From the NCBI GenBank assembly GCA_020697255.1, contig JAJFBE010000003.1:124001-188000 (forward strand): a DNA stretch of 64,000 bases. Reading direction: 5' to 3'. Positions 1 to 10,985 of this stretch are shown here, piece after piece. Origin of the DNA: Burkholderiales bacterium. GTDB lineage: Bacteria > Pseudomonadota > Gammaproteobacteria > Burkholderiales > UBA11063. The stretch's first letter is position 1; the number at the start of each line of letters is the position of its first letter. The notes beneath the pieces were generated by a model that was given only the letters and a program-made list of their open reading frames with translations, was not told the origin of the DNA and ran no database searches. A program made the position numbers and the translations under genes.

Positions 1-197
1 GTGAAGAAGCCAAGGTTGCTATTCGTAATATTCGTCGGGATGCAAATACTGAGTTAAAAGCCAAATTAAAGGACAAATTAATTACCGAGGATGATGAAAA
101 GCGTTCACAGGATGAGATCCAGAAACTGACAGATAAGAGTATTACTGCAATTGACAAATTGACAGCCGATAAAGAAAAAGAACTATTAACTGTCTAA
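1..197 (+). CDS. frr: Ribosome recycling factor, C-terminal part (left-truncated by window)
   Basis: The open frame (codons beginning at positions divisible by 3) runs from the window edge to TAA at 195-197. It encodes the typical last helix of ribosome recycling factor: [15 protein letters not shown], a lysine-rich stretch, [14 protein letters not shown] and [19 protein letters not shown] splits post-termination ribosomes together with EF-G in the cytoplasm. The stop lies 12 bases before the uppS start, matching the widespread frr-uppS-cdsA-dxr order, so this is probably the upstream member of the same operon. The N-terminal two thirds lie outside the window. Confidence 0.93.
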   Translation, partial: EEAKVAIRNIRRDANTELKAKLKDKLITEDDEKRSQDEIQKLTDKSITAIDKLTADKEKELLTV

Positions 198-209
198 AGG
201 CCTGATTTA

Positions 210-908
210 GTGAGTATTCCAAAACACATTGCAATTATAATGGATGGCAATGGCAGGTGGGCAAAAAAACGCCTTTTACCCAGGGTAGCAGGCCATGCGC
301 GCGGGGTAAAAAGAGTTAAAGAGATTATTGAGCATTGTTCACACATAGGGGTTAAGTATCTAACCCTGTTCGCTTTTGGGCGTGAGAATTGGAAGCGCCC
401 TCAGACAGAAGTTTCGTTTTTGATGAATCTGCTTCTCGAGCAACTTGATAAAGAGTTTTTACATCTGCATGAAGAAGACGTTAAAATACGCTTTATTGGT
501 GATAGATCACGCTTAGATAAAATTATTTGTGAAAAGATCGAGGTTATTGAAAAATTGACCAATGCGAACAAAAAATTAAACTTAAATGTCGCCGTGGATT
601 ACAGTGGTAGTTATGATATTATTCAAGCGATTAATACTGTTCTGGCTGAAGGTAAACATAAGAATATTACTCGCGAAGTTTTAGAAAAATACTTGTTAAC
701 TTATCCAAATCCGGCACCAGATTTATTTATTCGTACCAGCGGCGAAATCCGGATAAGTAATTTTATGTTATGGCAAATTGCTTATACTGAATTGTATTTT
801 ACGTCTAAATTATGGCCAGATTTTAATAAGCAAGCTTTAGATGATGCAATTAAATGGTTTCAAACCCGTGAGCGACGTTACGGGAAAATTTCTGAACAGT
901 TAGAATAA
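210..908 (+). CDS. uppS: Isoprenyl transferase (di-trans,poly-cis-undecaprenyl-diphosphate synthase)
   Basis: A 232-residue cytoplasmic cis-prenyltransferase that adds isopentenyl units to farnesyl diphosphate to make the C55 carrier for peptidoglycan and O-antigen. The signature IIMDGNGRWA near residues 9-18 carries the catalytic Asp. AGHARGVKR follows, and near the C-terminus RTSGEIRISNFMLWQ-AYTELYF forms the diphosphate-binding and dimer region. Length is normal for the family. The start is GTG at 210 (GTG AGT ATT CCA), giving MSIPKHIAIIMDG, 12 bases after the frr stop. cdsA follows after 25 bases, so the three genes are probably co-transcribed. Confidence 0.95.
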   Translation: MSIPKHIAIIMDGNGRWAKKRLLPRVAGHARGVKRVKEIIEHCSHIGVKYLTLFAFGRENWKRPQTEVSFLMNLLLEQLDKEFLHLHEEDVKIRFIGDRSRLDKIICEKIEVIEKLTNANKKLNLNVAVDYSGSYDIIQAINTVLAEGKHKNITREVLEKYLLTYPNPAPDLFIRTSGEIRISNFMLWQIAYTELYFTSKLWPDFNKQALDDAIKWFQTRERRYGKISEQLE

Positions 909-933
909 TTTTATTGAAAGACTTTAAAACGAT

Positions 934-1746
934 ATGCTAATACATAGAACAATGACGGCTTTGGTTCTTTTTTTTATAACCTGTTTTTTATTATTTGGTA
1001 TACCTGGCATATTTAGAATGCCGGACATGGTTTTTGTTTCTATGTCATGGTTACTATGTATAGCTGCTGTATTTGAATTAACCAAAATGTACAAATTTAA
1101 CCTCATTTGGCAAATTGGTTTACTGGCTATAATAACTGGCTTACTTATGGTTTTATATTTTATACCGTATGATGCAAGCCAGATAATTCGGATAGTTTCT
1201 ATTTTGACCTGGTGTTTGATAGTACCGGTTATTTTATTTAAGCAGCCGCAAAATATACCTAAGGCTGTTATTTGTGGATTGGCTATCATTATTTTTGTTC
1301 CGGCATTTTATTCGATTGTAGTATTGCAGGGGCTATTTGGATCATTACAACTAATTAGTATTTTAGCCATTGCCTGGGTTGCCGATACCGGGGCATATTT
1401 TGTTGGGCGTAAATTTGGCCGGCATAAATTAATTCCAAGTATCAGCCCAAATAAAACAATTGAAGGTGCAATTGGCAGTGTAGTGTTTGTGATAATTTAT
1501 TTACTGATTTTAAAATCATTAAATATAACCGTTTATTTGCCCACTTATTTTGCGGTGTTTAAATTTGCCATAATTTTAACCATAGTTAGTATTTTGGGTG
1601 ATTTGATGGAATCATGGTTTAAGCGCATTGCTAAAGTTAAGGATAGCGGTAATTGGCTTCCTGGCCACGGCGGTATATTTGATCGTATTGATAGTTTAAT
1701 TGCAGTTCTGGCGGTTGCCTTTGCTATGATTCGCGGACTAATCTGA
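934..1746 (+). CDS. cdsA: Phosphatidate cytidylyltransferase
   Basis: A 270-residue inner-membrane enzyme converting phosphatidic acid and CTP to CDP-diacylglycerol, the branch point of phospholipid synthesis. About eight hydrophobic segments are visible from residue 5 to the end. The C-terminal CDP-DAG synthase signature is complete: SPNKTIEGAIGS, then ESWFKRIAKVKDSGNWLPGHGG and IFDRIDS, with the K-D and H-G-G...D-R-x-D residues. The gene sits 25 bases after uppS in the usual lipid-precursor order. Its TGA overlaps by one base the left arm of a small inverted repeat that separates it from dxr. Confidence 0.94.
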   Translation: MLIHRTMTALVLFFITCFLLFGIPGIFRMPDMVFVSMSWLLCIAAVFELTKMYKFNLIWQIGLLAIITGLLMVLYFIPYDASQIIRIVSILTWCLIVPVILFKQPQNIPKAVICGLAIIIFVPAFYSIVVLQGLFGSLQLISILAIAWVADTGAYFVGRKFGRHKLIPSISPNKTIEGAIGSVVFVIIYLLILKSLNITVYLPTYFAVFKFAIILTIVSILGDLMESWFKRIAKVKDSGNWLPGHGGIFDRIDSLIAVLAVAFAMIRGLI

Positions 1747-1868
1747 TTACTGCCTGGCCGCTGAAACTTCGCTTATGCTACGTTTTCGCAATCCTTATGT
1801 ACTAATAGTACATCCTGGTTGCTTTGTTTTGACTATTCCTTGCCCTTAAAGTATATGCTGGCAGTAAT
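1746..1868. repeat. Small MITE-like inverted-repeat element between cdsA and dxr
   Basis: A 123-base non-coding insert has perfect 9-base ends, ATTACTGCC at 1746-1754 and its complement GGCAGTAAT at 1860-1868. Inside it a central palindrome ATGTACT-AAT-AGTACAT sits at 1797-1813, flanked by further imperfect complementarity (GCAATCC against GGTTGC), so the whole element can fold into one long hairpin. It interrupts a normally tight operon. On the complementary strand GATTGCG-AAACGTAGC resembles the insert inside the NRPS gene at 31326-31388. No other full copy is visible in the window. Confidence 0.5.
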
Positions 1869-1888
1869 GCTATTGAATGGATTTTATT

Positions 1889-3061
1889 ATGTCAAATTAT
1901 AAAAATATAACAGTATTGGGGAGTACAGGTAGCATAGGCTGCAATACTTTAGAGGTAGTTCGCCTGCACCCGGATAAGTATATTGTTAAAGCATTAACAG
2001 CATCTGGAAATCTAGATAAGTTATTTGCCCAATGTGTAGAATTTAAACCTGAGTATGCTATAATTTTAGATCAGGAAAAAAGCCGGATTTTAGCTGATAA
2101 GTTAAGGCTACATAATATATCTACCAAAGTTTTATTTACACCGAACGATTTAGTTAAAGTTGCTACATTAGAACAAGTTGATATAGTTATGTCGGCAATA
2201 GTTGGTAGTTCCGGTTTATTGCCCACGTTAGAAGCAGTAAAAGCAGGTAAGAAAGTATTACTGGCTAATAAAGAATCGTTGGTTGCCGGTGGTAAAATTA
2301 TCAATCAGGCGCTTAAAGAATGTAGTAATGCCCGGCTTATCCCGGTAGATAGTGAACATAGCGCTATTTTTCAATCATTACCGCCAAATTATTCGGTAGC
2401 CGAAATAAATAAAATTATTCTCACGGCCTCAGGTGGCCCATTTCGCGGATTTAGCCGTGAACAATTGTGTGATGTAACGCCAGAACAAGCGATAAAGCAT
2501 CCCAACTGGAGCATGGGGCAAAAAATTTCAGTTGATAGCAGCACCCTAATGAACAAGGGTTTAGAAGTTATAGAGGCCTATTGGTTATTTGGCACTGGCT
2601 TAGATAAAATCGAGGTAGTGGTTCATCCGCAAAGTATCATTCATTCTATGGTCGAATATACAGATAGTTCAATAGTTGCCCAGCTAGGTACGGCGGATAT
2701 GAAAACGCCAATAGCGTATGCCTTGGCATATCCAAAGCGTATAGTTTCAGGTAGTAAGAGGCTGGATTTTATGCTCTCCTCAACGCTTACTTTTGAGAAG
2801 CCGGATTATGAAAGGTTTCCGTGTCTGCAATTAGCCTTCGATGCGCTAAAATCCGGAGGCGTTGCACCGGCGGTATTAAATGCTGCCAATGAGATAGCAG
2901 TAAGTGCATTTTTAGATCACAGAATCAAATTTTATGATATCAATATTATCATAAATCAGACCATGGCAAATTTTGCGCATAATGATTACAATTCAGTAGA
3001 AGAGATTATTGAGGTAGATCAGCAAGCTAGAAAATTTGCTACCTCAATCATTAAAACCTAA
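1889..3061 (+). CDS. dxr: 1-deoxy-D-xylulose 5-phosphate reductoisomerase
   Basis: The committed step of the MEP isoprenoid pathway: NADPH-dependent rearrangement and reduction of DXP to 2-C-methylerythritol 4-phosphate. The Rossmann motif VLGSTGSIG is at the N-terminus. LLANKESLVAGG, PVDSEHSAIFQ, TASGGPFRG and the metal/catalytic loop MGQKISVDSSTLMNKGLEVIEA follow in family order, then VHPQSIIHSMVEY and the C-terminal AANEIAVSAFL. ATG at 1889 gives MSNYKNITVLGSTGSIG, which fits family N-termini. An in-frame ATG at 1877 would add four residues, and neither has a strong Shine-Dalgarno. The product supplies the same isoprenoid route as uppS upstream. No rseP follows, and a converging ligA begins the next block. 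Confidence 0.95.
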   Translation: MSNYKNITVLGSTGSIGCNTLEVVRLHPDKYIVKALTASGNLDKLFAQCVEFKPEYAIILDQEKSRILADKLRLHNISTKVLFTPNDLVKVATLEQVDIVMSAIVGSSGLLPTLEAVKAGKKVLLANKESLVAGGKIINQALKECSNARLIPVDSEHSAIFQSLPPNYSVAEINKIILTASGGPFRGFSREQLCDVTPEQAIKHPNWSMGQKISVDSSTLMNKGLEVIEAYWLFGTGLDKIEVVVHPQSIIHSMVEYTDSSIVAQLGTADMKTPIAYALAYPKRIVSGSKRLDFMLSSTLTFEKPDYERFPCLQLAFDALKSGGVAPAVLNAANEIAVSAFLDHRIKFYDINIIINQTMANFAHNDYNSVEEIIEVDQQARKFATSIIKT

Positions 3062-3069
3062 GCAATTTC

Positions 3070-3225
3070 TCAAAAACCGTATGGGCAGGAAACTATATTT
3101 AATTTTTGCTGAAGTTCATTTTTCTCTTGCTCAGTCAATTTAAAATTTTCATTCTTTACATTACACTTAAGAGGAATACAGGTCACAACGTTTTTATATG
3201 AATATGAAATGGTTCCATCTTTGTA
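3070..3225 (-). pseudogene. Small coding remnant, unrecognised
   Basis: On the minus strand an open stretch with no start codon, preceded directly by an in-frame TAA, reads YKDGTISYSYKNVVTCIPL, then KCNVKNENFKLTEQEKNELQ and QKLNIVSCPYGF before TGA at 3070-3072. Composition (alternating charged helix, three cysteines, sensible codon use) looks like the C-terminus of a small, possibly exported protein rather than random AT-rich DNA. It lies between the stops of dxr and ligA. I do not recognise the family. It may be the decayed end of an old gene or a chance frame. Confidence 0.3.
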
Positions 3226-3232
3226 TTAGTTA

Positions 3233-5353
<2,121 letters not shown>

Positions 5354-6853
5354 TTATTCCGGTCGCATATGCGGGAAGAGAATTACATCACGAATTGATG
5401 GGCTATCGGTTAATAACATTACCAGGCGGTCGATTCCAATCCCACAGCCACCAGTATGCGGCATGCCGTACTCAAGGGCCCGGATGTAATCTGCATCATA
5501 ATGCATGGCTTCTTCATCCCCGGCATCTTTTTGAGCGACCTGTGCTTTAAAGCGACTAGATTGATCTTCCGGGTCGTTCAATTCCGAATAACCATTTGCC
5601 AGTTCACGTCCAACTACAAAGAGTTCGAAACGTTCGGTAATTTTAGTATTGCTATCCGAAGCACGGGCTAGAGGAGATACTTCAATCGGGTAGTCCAAAA
5701 TAAACGTTGGCTGCCATAATTTACCTTCGGTATTTTCTTCAAATAAAGCCAGTTGCAATACACCCAGAGCATCAGATTTAGGGACTTCTTTTGTCAATTT
5801 TTTAAGTTCTTGTTTAAGAAAATCTACATTATTCAAATCATTCACATTATACTCTGGATTATATTTAATGATTGAATCAACTAAAGATAAACGGTCAAAT
5901 GGTTTTTCAAAATCAACCATTTTGCCTTGATATTCAAATTCTAATTTGCCGATTGAATCAAGTGCGGATTTACGTAATATTATTTCCGTAATTTCCATCA
6001 TGCGTTTATAATCAGCATAGCTTTCATAAAATTCAAGCATGGTAAATTCAGGATTATGCCGGGTAGACAGACCTTCATTTCTAAAGTTACGATTTATCTC
6101 AAATACACGGTGCAAGCCGCCAACAATCAGACGCTTTAAATATAATTCAGGCGCTACACGTAAAAATAGCGGCATGTCTAGGGCATTATGATGTGTCTTA
6201 AATGGTTTAGCTGTAGCGCCACCTGGTATAACATGCATCATGGGGGTTTCAACTTCCAGATAGCTCTCATTTACCATAGAGTTACGCATTGATTGGACCA
6301 CTTTGGAGCGGGTGATAAACACTTGACGCGAATCCTGGTTCATTATTAAATCGAGGTAGCGCATACGGTAGCGCTGCTCAAGGTCTGTCAGGCCATGGAA
6401 TTTTTCTGGTAATGGGCGTAAACATTTACTAATTAGCTCTACTTTACTAACATCAATAGTTAGTTCACCGGTTTTAGTTTTAAATAATTTACCGCTAACG
6501 CCTAAAATATCGCCAATATCAAAATGTTTAAAGGCATTGTACGGCTCTTCACCGATTTTTTCCCGGCTAATATAAATTTGTATTTTGGCCTGTCCATCCT
6601 GAAGCGTTGCAAATGAAGCCTTCCCCATGATACGTTTTAACATCATTCGCCCGGCGGCAGAAACATTAATTGCTTGTTCTTGCAGTTCATCATGATTCAA
6701 GTGAGCGTAGGTAGCATGAATAAAATCTGCAGTATTTTGCGGTTTAAAATTGTTTGGATATGCATTTGCAAATTTACGTATATTATTTAATTTTTCTCGG
6801 CGCTCAGAGATGATATGATTTTCATCAACCGGCACTAGATTTTCATCAGTCAT
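5354..6853 (-). CDS. lysS: Lysyl-tRNA synthetase, class II
   Basis: A 499-residue cytoplasmic enzyme charging tRNA-Lys with lysine. The N-terminal OB-fold anticodon-binding domain includes [20 protein letters not shown] and IQIYISRE. The class II core has [17 protein letters not shown], motif 2 [20 protein letters not shown] and C-terminal motif 3 [17 protein letters not shown] ending in [10 protein letters not shown]. Length and order are standard. It sits 20 bases downstream of the TusA-like gene and just upstream of ligA, making a probable sspA-sspB-tusA-lysS-ligA transcription unit. Confidence 0.96.
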   Translation of the reverse strand: MTDENLVPVDENHIISERREKLNNIRKFANAYPNNFKPQNTADFIHATYAHLNHDELQEQAINVSAAGRMMLKRIMGKASFATLQDGQAKIQIYISREKIGEEPYNAFKHFDIGDILGVSGKLFKTKTGELTIDVSKVELISKCLRPLPEKFHGLTDLEQRYRMRYLDLIMNQDSRQVFITRSKVVQSMRNSMVNESYLEVETPMMHVIPGGATAKPFKTHHNALDMPLFLRVAPELYLKRLIVGGLHRVFEINRNFRNEGLSTRHNPEFTMLEFYESYADYKRMMEITEIILRKSALDSIGKLEFEYQGKMVDFEKPFDRLSLVDSIIKYNPEYNVNDLNNVDFLKQELKKLTKEVPKSDALGVLQLALFEENTEGKLWQPTFILDYPIEVSPLARASDSNTKITERFELFVVGRELANGYSELNDPEDQSSRFKAQVAQKDAGDEEAMHYDADYIRALEYGMPHTGGCGIGIDRLVMLLTDSPSIRDVILFPHMRPE

Positions 6854-6873
6854 AAAAGTTCCCCATGTAATTA

Positions 6874-7092
6874 CTAGCGGTGCTTAATTTTGGTAGTTAT
6901 TATACCATTACTTACTCGCTGGCTAAGGAGGATATGTCCGGTTTTTTTACAAAATTCTTGTAAATCAGATAAGGATGCGGGGTCTGTGGTGGTGATTTCT
7001 ACTTCTGTGCCCGAATCAAGAGTGCTTAAGAACTTTTTAGTTTTAAGAACCGGCAGTGGACACTTCAGGCCGCTTAAATCCAATGCCAGCAT
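6874..7092 (-). CDS. TusA/SirA-like sulfurtransferase family protein
   Basis: A 72-residue protein with the family hallmark at the N-terminus: [19 protein letters not shown], where the Cys in CPxP is the persulfide-carrying residue. A two-layer alpha/beta fold follows ([23 protein letters not shown]). TusA proteins relay sulfur for tRNA thiolation or cofactor synthesis. The exact partner cannot be told here, because no tusBCDE or other sulfur-relay genes are in the window. ATG at 7092 is separated from the sspB stop by one base, so translation is probably coupled. Confidence 0.85.
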   Translation of the reverse strand: MLALDLSGLKCPLPVLKTKKFLSTLDSGTEVEITTTDPASLSDLQEFCKKTGHILLSQRVSNGIITTKIKHR

Positions 7093-7093
7093 G

Positions 7094-7459
7094 TTATTTT
7101 ACAAGCCTTAGCCTACCACCACTGCTTTTGCTAGGTTTTTCATCATTGGTAAAAGGCTCAGTTTTAAATTGCATACCCTGCCCGTTTTCTTTGGCAAATA
7201 TTGCAATGACATTACAAATTGGAATTGCAACATCGGTTGCTACACCATTAAAGGTTGCCCGAAAGGTAATCCATGTTTTATCAACGTGTAAGTTTTTAGT
7301 AGAATCCGTAGAGATATTTAGGATGATTTGATTGTTTTCTACATATTCCATGGGTACCATAGTATTTTTATCTACCATTGTAGCTAAATATGGTGTAAAG
7401 CCATTATCTTCACACCATTCGTATATAGCATTAATCAGGTAGGGTTTTTGACTTGGCAT
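7094..7459 (-). CDS. sspB: ClpXP protease specificity-enhancing factor SspB
   Basis: A 121-residue adaptor that delivers ssrA-tagged proteins from stalled ribosomes to ClpXP. The N-terminal substrate-binding domain begins KPYLINAIYEWCEDNGFTPYL and includes ISFRATFNG-type strands (here WITFRATFNGVATDVAIP). A short linker leads to the C-terminal ClpX-docking tail GGRLRLVK, which closely matches the known XB motif. The start codon overlaps the sspA stop in a TAATG arrangement, the usual sspA-sspB coupling in beta- and gammaproteobacteria. Confidence 0.92.
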   Translation of the reverse strand: MPSQKPYLINAIYEWCEDNGFTPYLATMVDKNTMVPMEYVENNQIILNISTDSTKNLHVDKTWITFRATFNGVATDVAIPICNVIAIFAKENGQGMQFKTEPFTNDEKPSKSSGGRLRLVK

Positions 7460-8166
7460 TAATGCGTAGACCTTTGCGGGTTTTTAGCTGATGCTGAATT
7501 GGTGGCAGCTGTAGCTACAAAATCATCACGCATTCCTTTTTCCGCAGGGGTCAGGGATGACATAAACTGGTCAGTAGCAAACAATCTGTGAGCATATTTA
7601 AGCATACCGGCCCAACTTGGTTTAGTTGGGATCTCATAATGATCCAAGCGCCATAGTAGTGGTAAAACTGCTGCGTCCAGGATAGTAAAGGTATTACCAA
7701 AAATATACTCTGCTTTTTTATCGTTAATAAATACCTGGGAGATATTATCCAGTACGCTAATGATAGATTTTTTTAACTTATCCTGTTCTTTTTTATTTTT
7801 GCCAGAACCAATCATACCTTCCAGTTGGCGAACGTGCACAAACAATTCAGTTTCAAAATGAGACATCAGCATACGTAGTCTTGCTTTTTCTGCTGGCTCA
7901 ATTGGCATTAATTGTGGATGTGGGAAGCGTTCATCAATGTATTCGCAAATAATATTCGTATCCAATAAGACCAAATCCTTCTTTTTATTATTTTTATCAA
8001 TATCGTCAAGAAGTACTGGTGTTTCATTATATGGATTAAGTACCATTAGATCTTGGCGTAGGTTAATGTTTACATCGATAATTTTAAAGTCCATGTCCTT
8101 AAAATTAAGGATGATCCGTGCGCGATGTGAGAAAATACAACGCGAATCTGAGTACAAATGTATCAT
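7459..8166 (-). CDS. sspA: Stringent starvation protein A, glutathione S-transferase fold
   Basis: An RNA polymerase-associated protein of GST fold that affects transcription under starvation and acid stress. The thioredoxin-like N-terminus reads MIHLYSDSRCIFSHRARIIL, followed by ETPVLLDD and LLDTNIICEYIDERFPHPQLMP, then the all-helical C-terminal domain. Longer readings begin at 8265, but ATG at 8166 has a GGAG eight bases upstream and matches family N-termini, giving about 235 residues. A short basic tail (NPQRSTH) follows the GST domain. It is the first gene of the ssp operon, and its promoter should lie in 8167-8380. Confidence 0.92.
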   Translation of the reverse strand: MIHLYSDSRCIFSHRARIILNFKDMDFKIIDVNINLRQDLMVLNPYNETPVLLDDIDKNNKKKDLVLLDTNIICEYIDERFPHPQLMPIEPAEKARLRMLMSHFETELFVHVRQLEGMIGSGKNKKEQDKLKKSIISVLDNISQVFINDKKAEYIFGNTFTILDAAVLPLLWRLDHYEIPTKPSWAGMLKYAHRLFATDQFMSSLTPAEKGMRDDFVATAATNSASAKNPQRSTH

Positions 8167-8381
8167 TAAAGTCTCCAATAAAAAATTGTTCAAACCACAA
8201 GATAGAATTATACAACCTATTTTATTAAATGTCAAACCACCTTCGTGTAATGCCTTGATTCGCAAGGTGATTTTGTTGTTTTAAAAATAGGCTATAATTT
8301 TATTAACTTTTTATGTCATTTGAAGCGTTGACATAGCAATCTTTAAAAATTAATAAAATTTTAGTATTTACTAATAATGTC

Positions 8382-8416
8382 ATTCCCGCGCACACACGCG
8401 TGTGGCAGGCGGGAAT
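8382..8416. repeat. dRS3-like inverted repeat ATTCCC...GGGAAT
   Basis: ATTCCCGCG at 8382-8390 is answered by GGCGGGAAT at 8408-8416, enclosing an inner ACACGCGTGT palindrome at 8394-8403. The outer six bases match the published Neisseria dRS3 layout (ATTCCC-N-GGGAAT), although here the spacing is longer. It lies 16 bases past the aminotransferase stop and may also act as its transcription terminator hairpin. Its high GC stands out from the AT-rich surroundings. A related copy is seen at 37101-37121. Confidence 0.5.
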
Positions 8417-8432
8417 CCAGGCTTAACAATTT

Positions 8433-9632
8433 CTATTTATTTAGAGCTTCTTCCAGGCGGTCAAGCCCCTTAGCCAGTTCTTCCATACTGGTTGCAAAAG
8501 AAATGCGAATATGATCATCTAAGCCAAATGCACTGCCTGGGACGCCGGCAAGCAAGAAGTTCTCAAGTAAGTAATTAGCAAAGGCCAGATCAGTCTTTTG
8601 CGCGATTTTGCCAGCTTGATGTAGTGAGTTAATTGCATCAACACATTCAAAAAATACGTAGAACGCGCCTTCTGCTTTCAGGCAGCGTAACCCCTTGATT
8701 TTATTAATCCGCTCTACCACATAATTGCGACGTTCTAAAAAAGCATCTTTCATTACCTGCAAACATGCATGTCCGCCATTTAATGCAGCAGCAGCGGCTG
8801 CTTGGGCGATAGAGCAGGCATTGGATGTTGACTGGGATTGAATATTTTCCATGGCTTTAATTATGCTTGTATTGCCGCATGCAGAGAACCCTATGCGCCA
8901 GCCAGTCATTGCATATGCCTTAGATACACCATTAATTACGATGGTGCGGTCATACAATTCGGGGGCAACATTGACAATATTTTTAAATTGTAAACCATCA
9001 AATAATATATGTTCATAAATATCATCAGTAATAATAATGATATCCGGATATTTCTTAAGTACATTAGCCAAAGCCAGGAGCTCATTATCCGAATACACCA
9101 TTCCGGTAGGGTTACTTGGGCTGTTTAAGAAAATTGCCTTAGTTTTGGGCGTGATGGCTTTTTGCAATTTATCTGCGGTAAGTTTATACTTATCTTCTAT
9201 TGTGCAGCTCACAATTACCGGAGTGCCGGCAGATAATAGTACCATATCCGGGTAAGATACCCAAAACGGGGCAGGGATAATTACCTCATCACCGCTACTT
9301 AAAATAGCTTGTAATGCATTGAAAATACAGTGTTTACCGCCAGCAGATGCTGATACTTGATTTGCAGCATATTGCAGATTATTCTCTTTAGCAAACTTAT
9401 GTATAATTGCTTGTTTTAGTTCAGTAGTGCCGCCAACCGGGGTGTATTTGGTTTTCCCGGCATTTATTGCTTCAATTGCAGCTTGCTTAATGTGATCGGG
9501 TGTATCAAAGTCTGGTTCACCGGCAGCCAGGATAACTACGTCTTTGCCTTCGGCTTTCATTTTTCCGGCGCGCGCCATAACTGCCAAAGTAGGAGATTCT
9601 TTAATTAAGGATACACGATGTGCTAAATTCAT
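8433..9632 (-). CDS. Pyridoxal-phosphate aminotransferase class I (aspartate aminotransferase type)
   Basis: A 399-residue cytoplasmic fold-type I aminotransferase. Visible features: LAAGEPDFDTPDHIKQAA with KTKYTPVGGTTELK, typical of the aspartate/prephenate aminotransferase Ib subgroup; NSPSNPTGMVYS with the PLP-ring Asn; DDIYEHILFDG with the Asp that binds the pyridine nitrogen; GVSKAYAMTGWRIGF with the Schiff-base Lys; and a C-terminal RISFATS carrying the carboxylate-binding Arg. The likely reaction is aspartate plus 2-oxoglutarate to oxaloacetate plus glutamate, but aromatic substrates or prephenate are possible. It starts 36 bases after the pcnB stop, probably in the same unit as dapE and pcnB. 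Confidence 0.92.
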   Translation of the reverse strand: MNLAHRVSLIKESPTLAVMARAGKMKAEGKDVVILAAGEPDFDTPDHIKQAAIEAINAGKTKYTPVGGTTELKQAIIHKFAKENNLQYAANQVSASAGGKHCIFNALQAILSSGDEVIIPAPFWVSYPDMVLLSAGTPVIVSCTIEDKYKLTADKLQKAITPKTKAIFLNSPSNPTGMVYSDNELLALANVLKKYPDIIIITDDIYEHILFDGLQFKNIVNVAPELYDRTIVINGVSKAYAMTGWRIGFSACGNTSIIKAMENIQSQSTSNACSIAQAAAAAALNGGHACLQVMKDAFLERRNYVVERINKIKGLRCLKAEGAFYVFFECVDAINSLHQAGKIAQKTDLAFANYLLENFLLAGVPGSAFGLDDHIRISFATSMEELAKGLDRLEEALNK

Positions 9633-9668
9633 AAAATTTTCCTCAATACTTCGAGTATTAAATATTAG

Positions 9669-10985
9669 TTAAGTTCTAGTCCTGCGCTTTTTTTTGGTGG
9701 CAGGTTTGTTACCAATTTGCAAAATACGTTTTAGTTCTTCATGTAGTGTTATTCTTTCATCATCATTGGCTTCCATATACGAGCTCCACCATTGATAGAG
9801 TTTAGGATCAACCTGACCGATTTCATGGCGGCTGGTATATAGATGCCAGGCCTGGCGAAATCTTGGGGTACCTAATAAGCGGTCAATTTTTTTAATATTA
9901 GGGTATTCAAACTCCAGTTGCATTAGCCAGATATCGCTGATACTACTAAACATATTTTTAGCTATGCCACAATGATAAGCGTATTCTTTTTGCGTAGCGA
10001 CGCTCTCATAAAAAGATTCCATGGCCGAATCACCCTTAGTTAAAAGTTCCATATAATCATTATATATATTATTCCATAATAAACCAGATAATATAAATAC
10101 CAATGAAACATCAGGGGTTTCTTTAAGACGTTGATCAGTTTTAGCCAAAATATTAAGTGCCAGCTGATCTGGTTGTGATTTAAAAAATACTTTATCTAAT
10201 AGGCTGAAAGTATTATGCGGAAGGTTTAGTTTAATTAGAGCATTAATACATTCTACCGAATAACCAGAGAGGAGTATTTTTAGCATTTCTTCATACATCC
10301 TACCCTTACTTTCATTAAGTAAGAGGTGTTTAAGTTCCTCAATTGGCTTTAATGATTCTTTATCAATATCAAGTCCTAATTTTATCGATAATCTAATTGC
10401 CCGAAGCATGCGTACCGGATCTTCAATATAACGGGTACGGGCTTTACCAATTACCTTTATACACCGATTTTCTATATCTTTCAAACCGTTTTGGTAGTCA
10501 ATAATTTTTTCTGCCACGGGGTCATAATAAAGGGCATTTATCGTAAAGTCACGCCGAATTGCATCTTCTTTTTGATTACCATAGTTGTTATCAAGCATAA
10601 TACGGCCATGTTCGCTCAAAGTGTGTTTATGCACTTTATTGCTGCGATAGGTAGAGACTTCAATTATATGTCTCTCCAGAATGGGACGGTTATTAACAAA
10701 TTTATTTGGATTTACATTGTCAAAGAATACATGAACAAGCTTAAATCGGCGCCCGATAATTATTGAATTACGCCGAAAAACCTTACGTATCGCTTCCGGG
10801 GTAGCACGAGTAACAATATCAAAATCTTTTGGTTGTTTACCAAGCAGTAAGTCACGAATTCCGCCGCCTACGATATAGGCGTCGTATCCGTGTTCCTGGA
10901 GTTTTTCAACTACGTATAGTGCATCGGCACTAATTTGGCTATTATCTATATTATATTTATTTGCAGCAATAGTTTTTTTAGTCAT
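9669..10985 (-). CDS. pcnB: Poly(A) polymerase I (PcnB type)
   Basis: A nucleotidyltransferase adding 3' poly(A) tails that speed RNA decay. The core GGGIRDLLLGKQPKDFDIVT carries the catalytic acids. ATPEAIRKVFRRN and GRRFKLVHVFF follow, the latter being the feature that separates PcnB from CCA-adding enzymes. Then come EDAIRRDFTINALYYDP, EDPVRMLRAIRLSIKLG and a helical C-terminus ending in a basic KKKRRTRT tail likely to bind RNA. 438 residues is typical. Its start overlaps the end of dapE by 8 bases, showing co-transcription. Confidence 0.92.
   Translation of the reverse strand: MTKKTIAANKYNIDNSQISADALYVVEKLQEHGYDAYIVGGGIRDLLLGKQPKDFDIVTRATPEAIRKVFRRNSIIIGRRFKLVHVFFDNVNPNKFVNNRPILERHIIEVSTYRSNKVHKHTLSEHGRIMLDNNYGNQKEDAIRRDFTINALYYDPVAEKIIDYQNGLKDIENRCIKVIGKARTRYIEDPVRMLRAIRLSIKLGLDIDKESLKPIEELKHLLLNESKGRMYEEMLKILLSGYSVECINALIKLNLPHNTFSLLDKVFFKSQPDQLALNILAKTDQRLKETPDVSLVFILSGLLWNNIYNDYMELLTKGDSAMESFYESVATQKEYAYHCGIAKNMFSSISDIWLMQLEFEYPNIKKIDRLLGTPRFRQAWHLYTSRHEIGQVDPKLYQWWSSYMEANDDERITLHEELKRILQIGNKPATKKKRRTRT

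Noticed and set aside
7459-8265. Longer SspA start at 8265
   Set aside because: The extra 33 residues match no GST-fold protein, and the ATG at 8166 has a well-placed GGAG.
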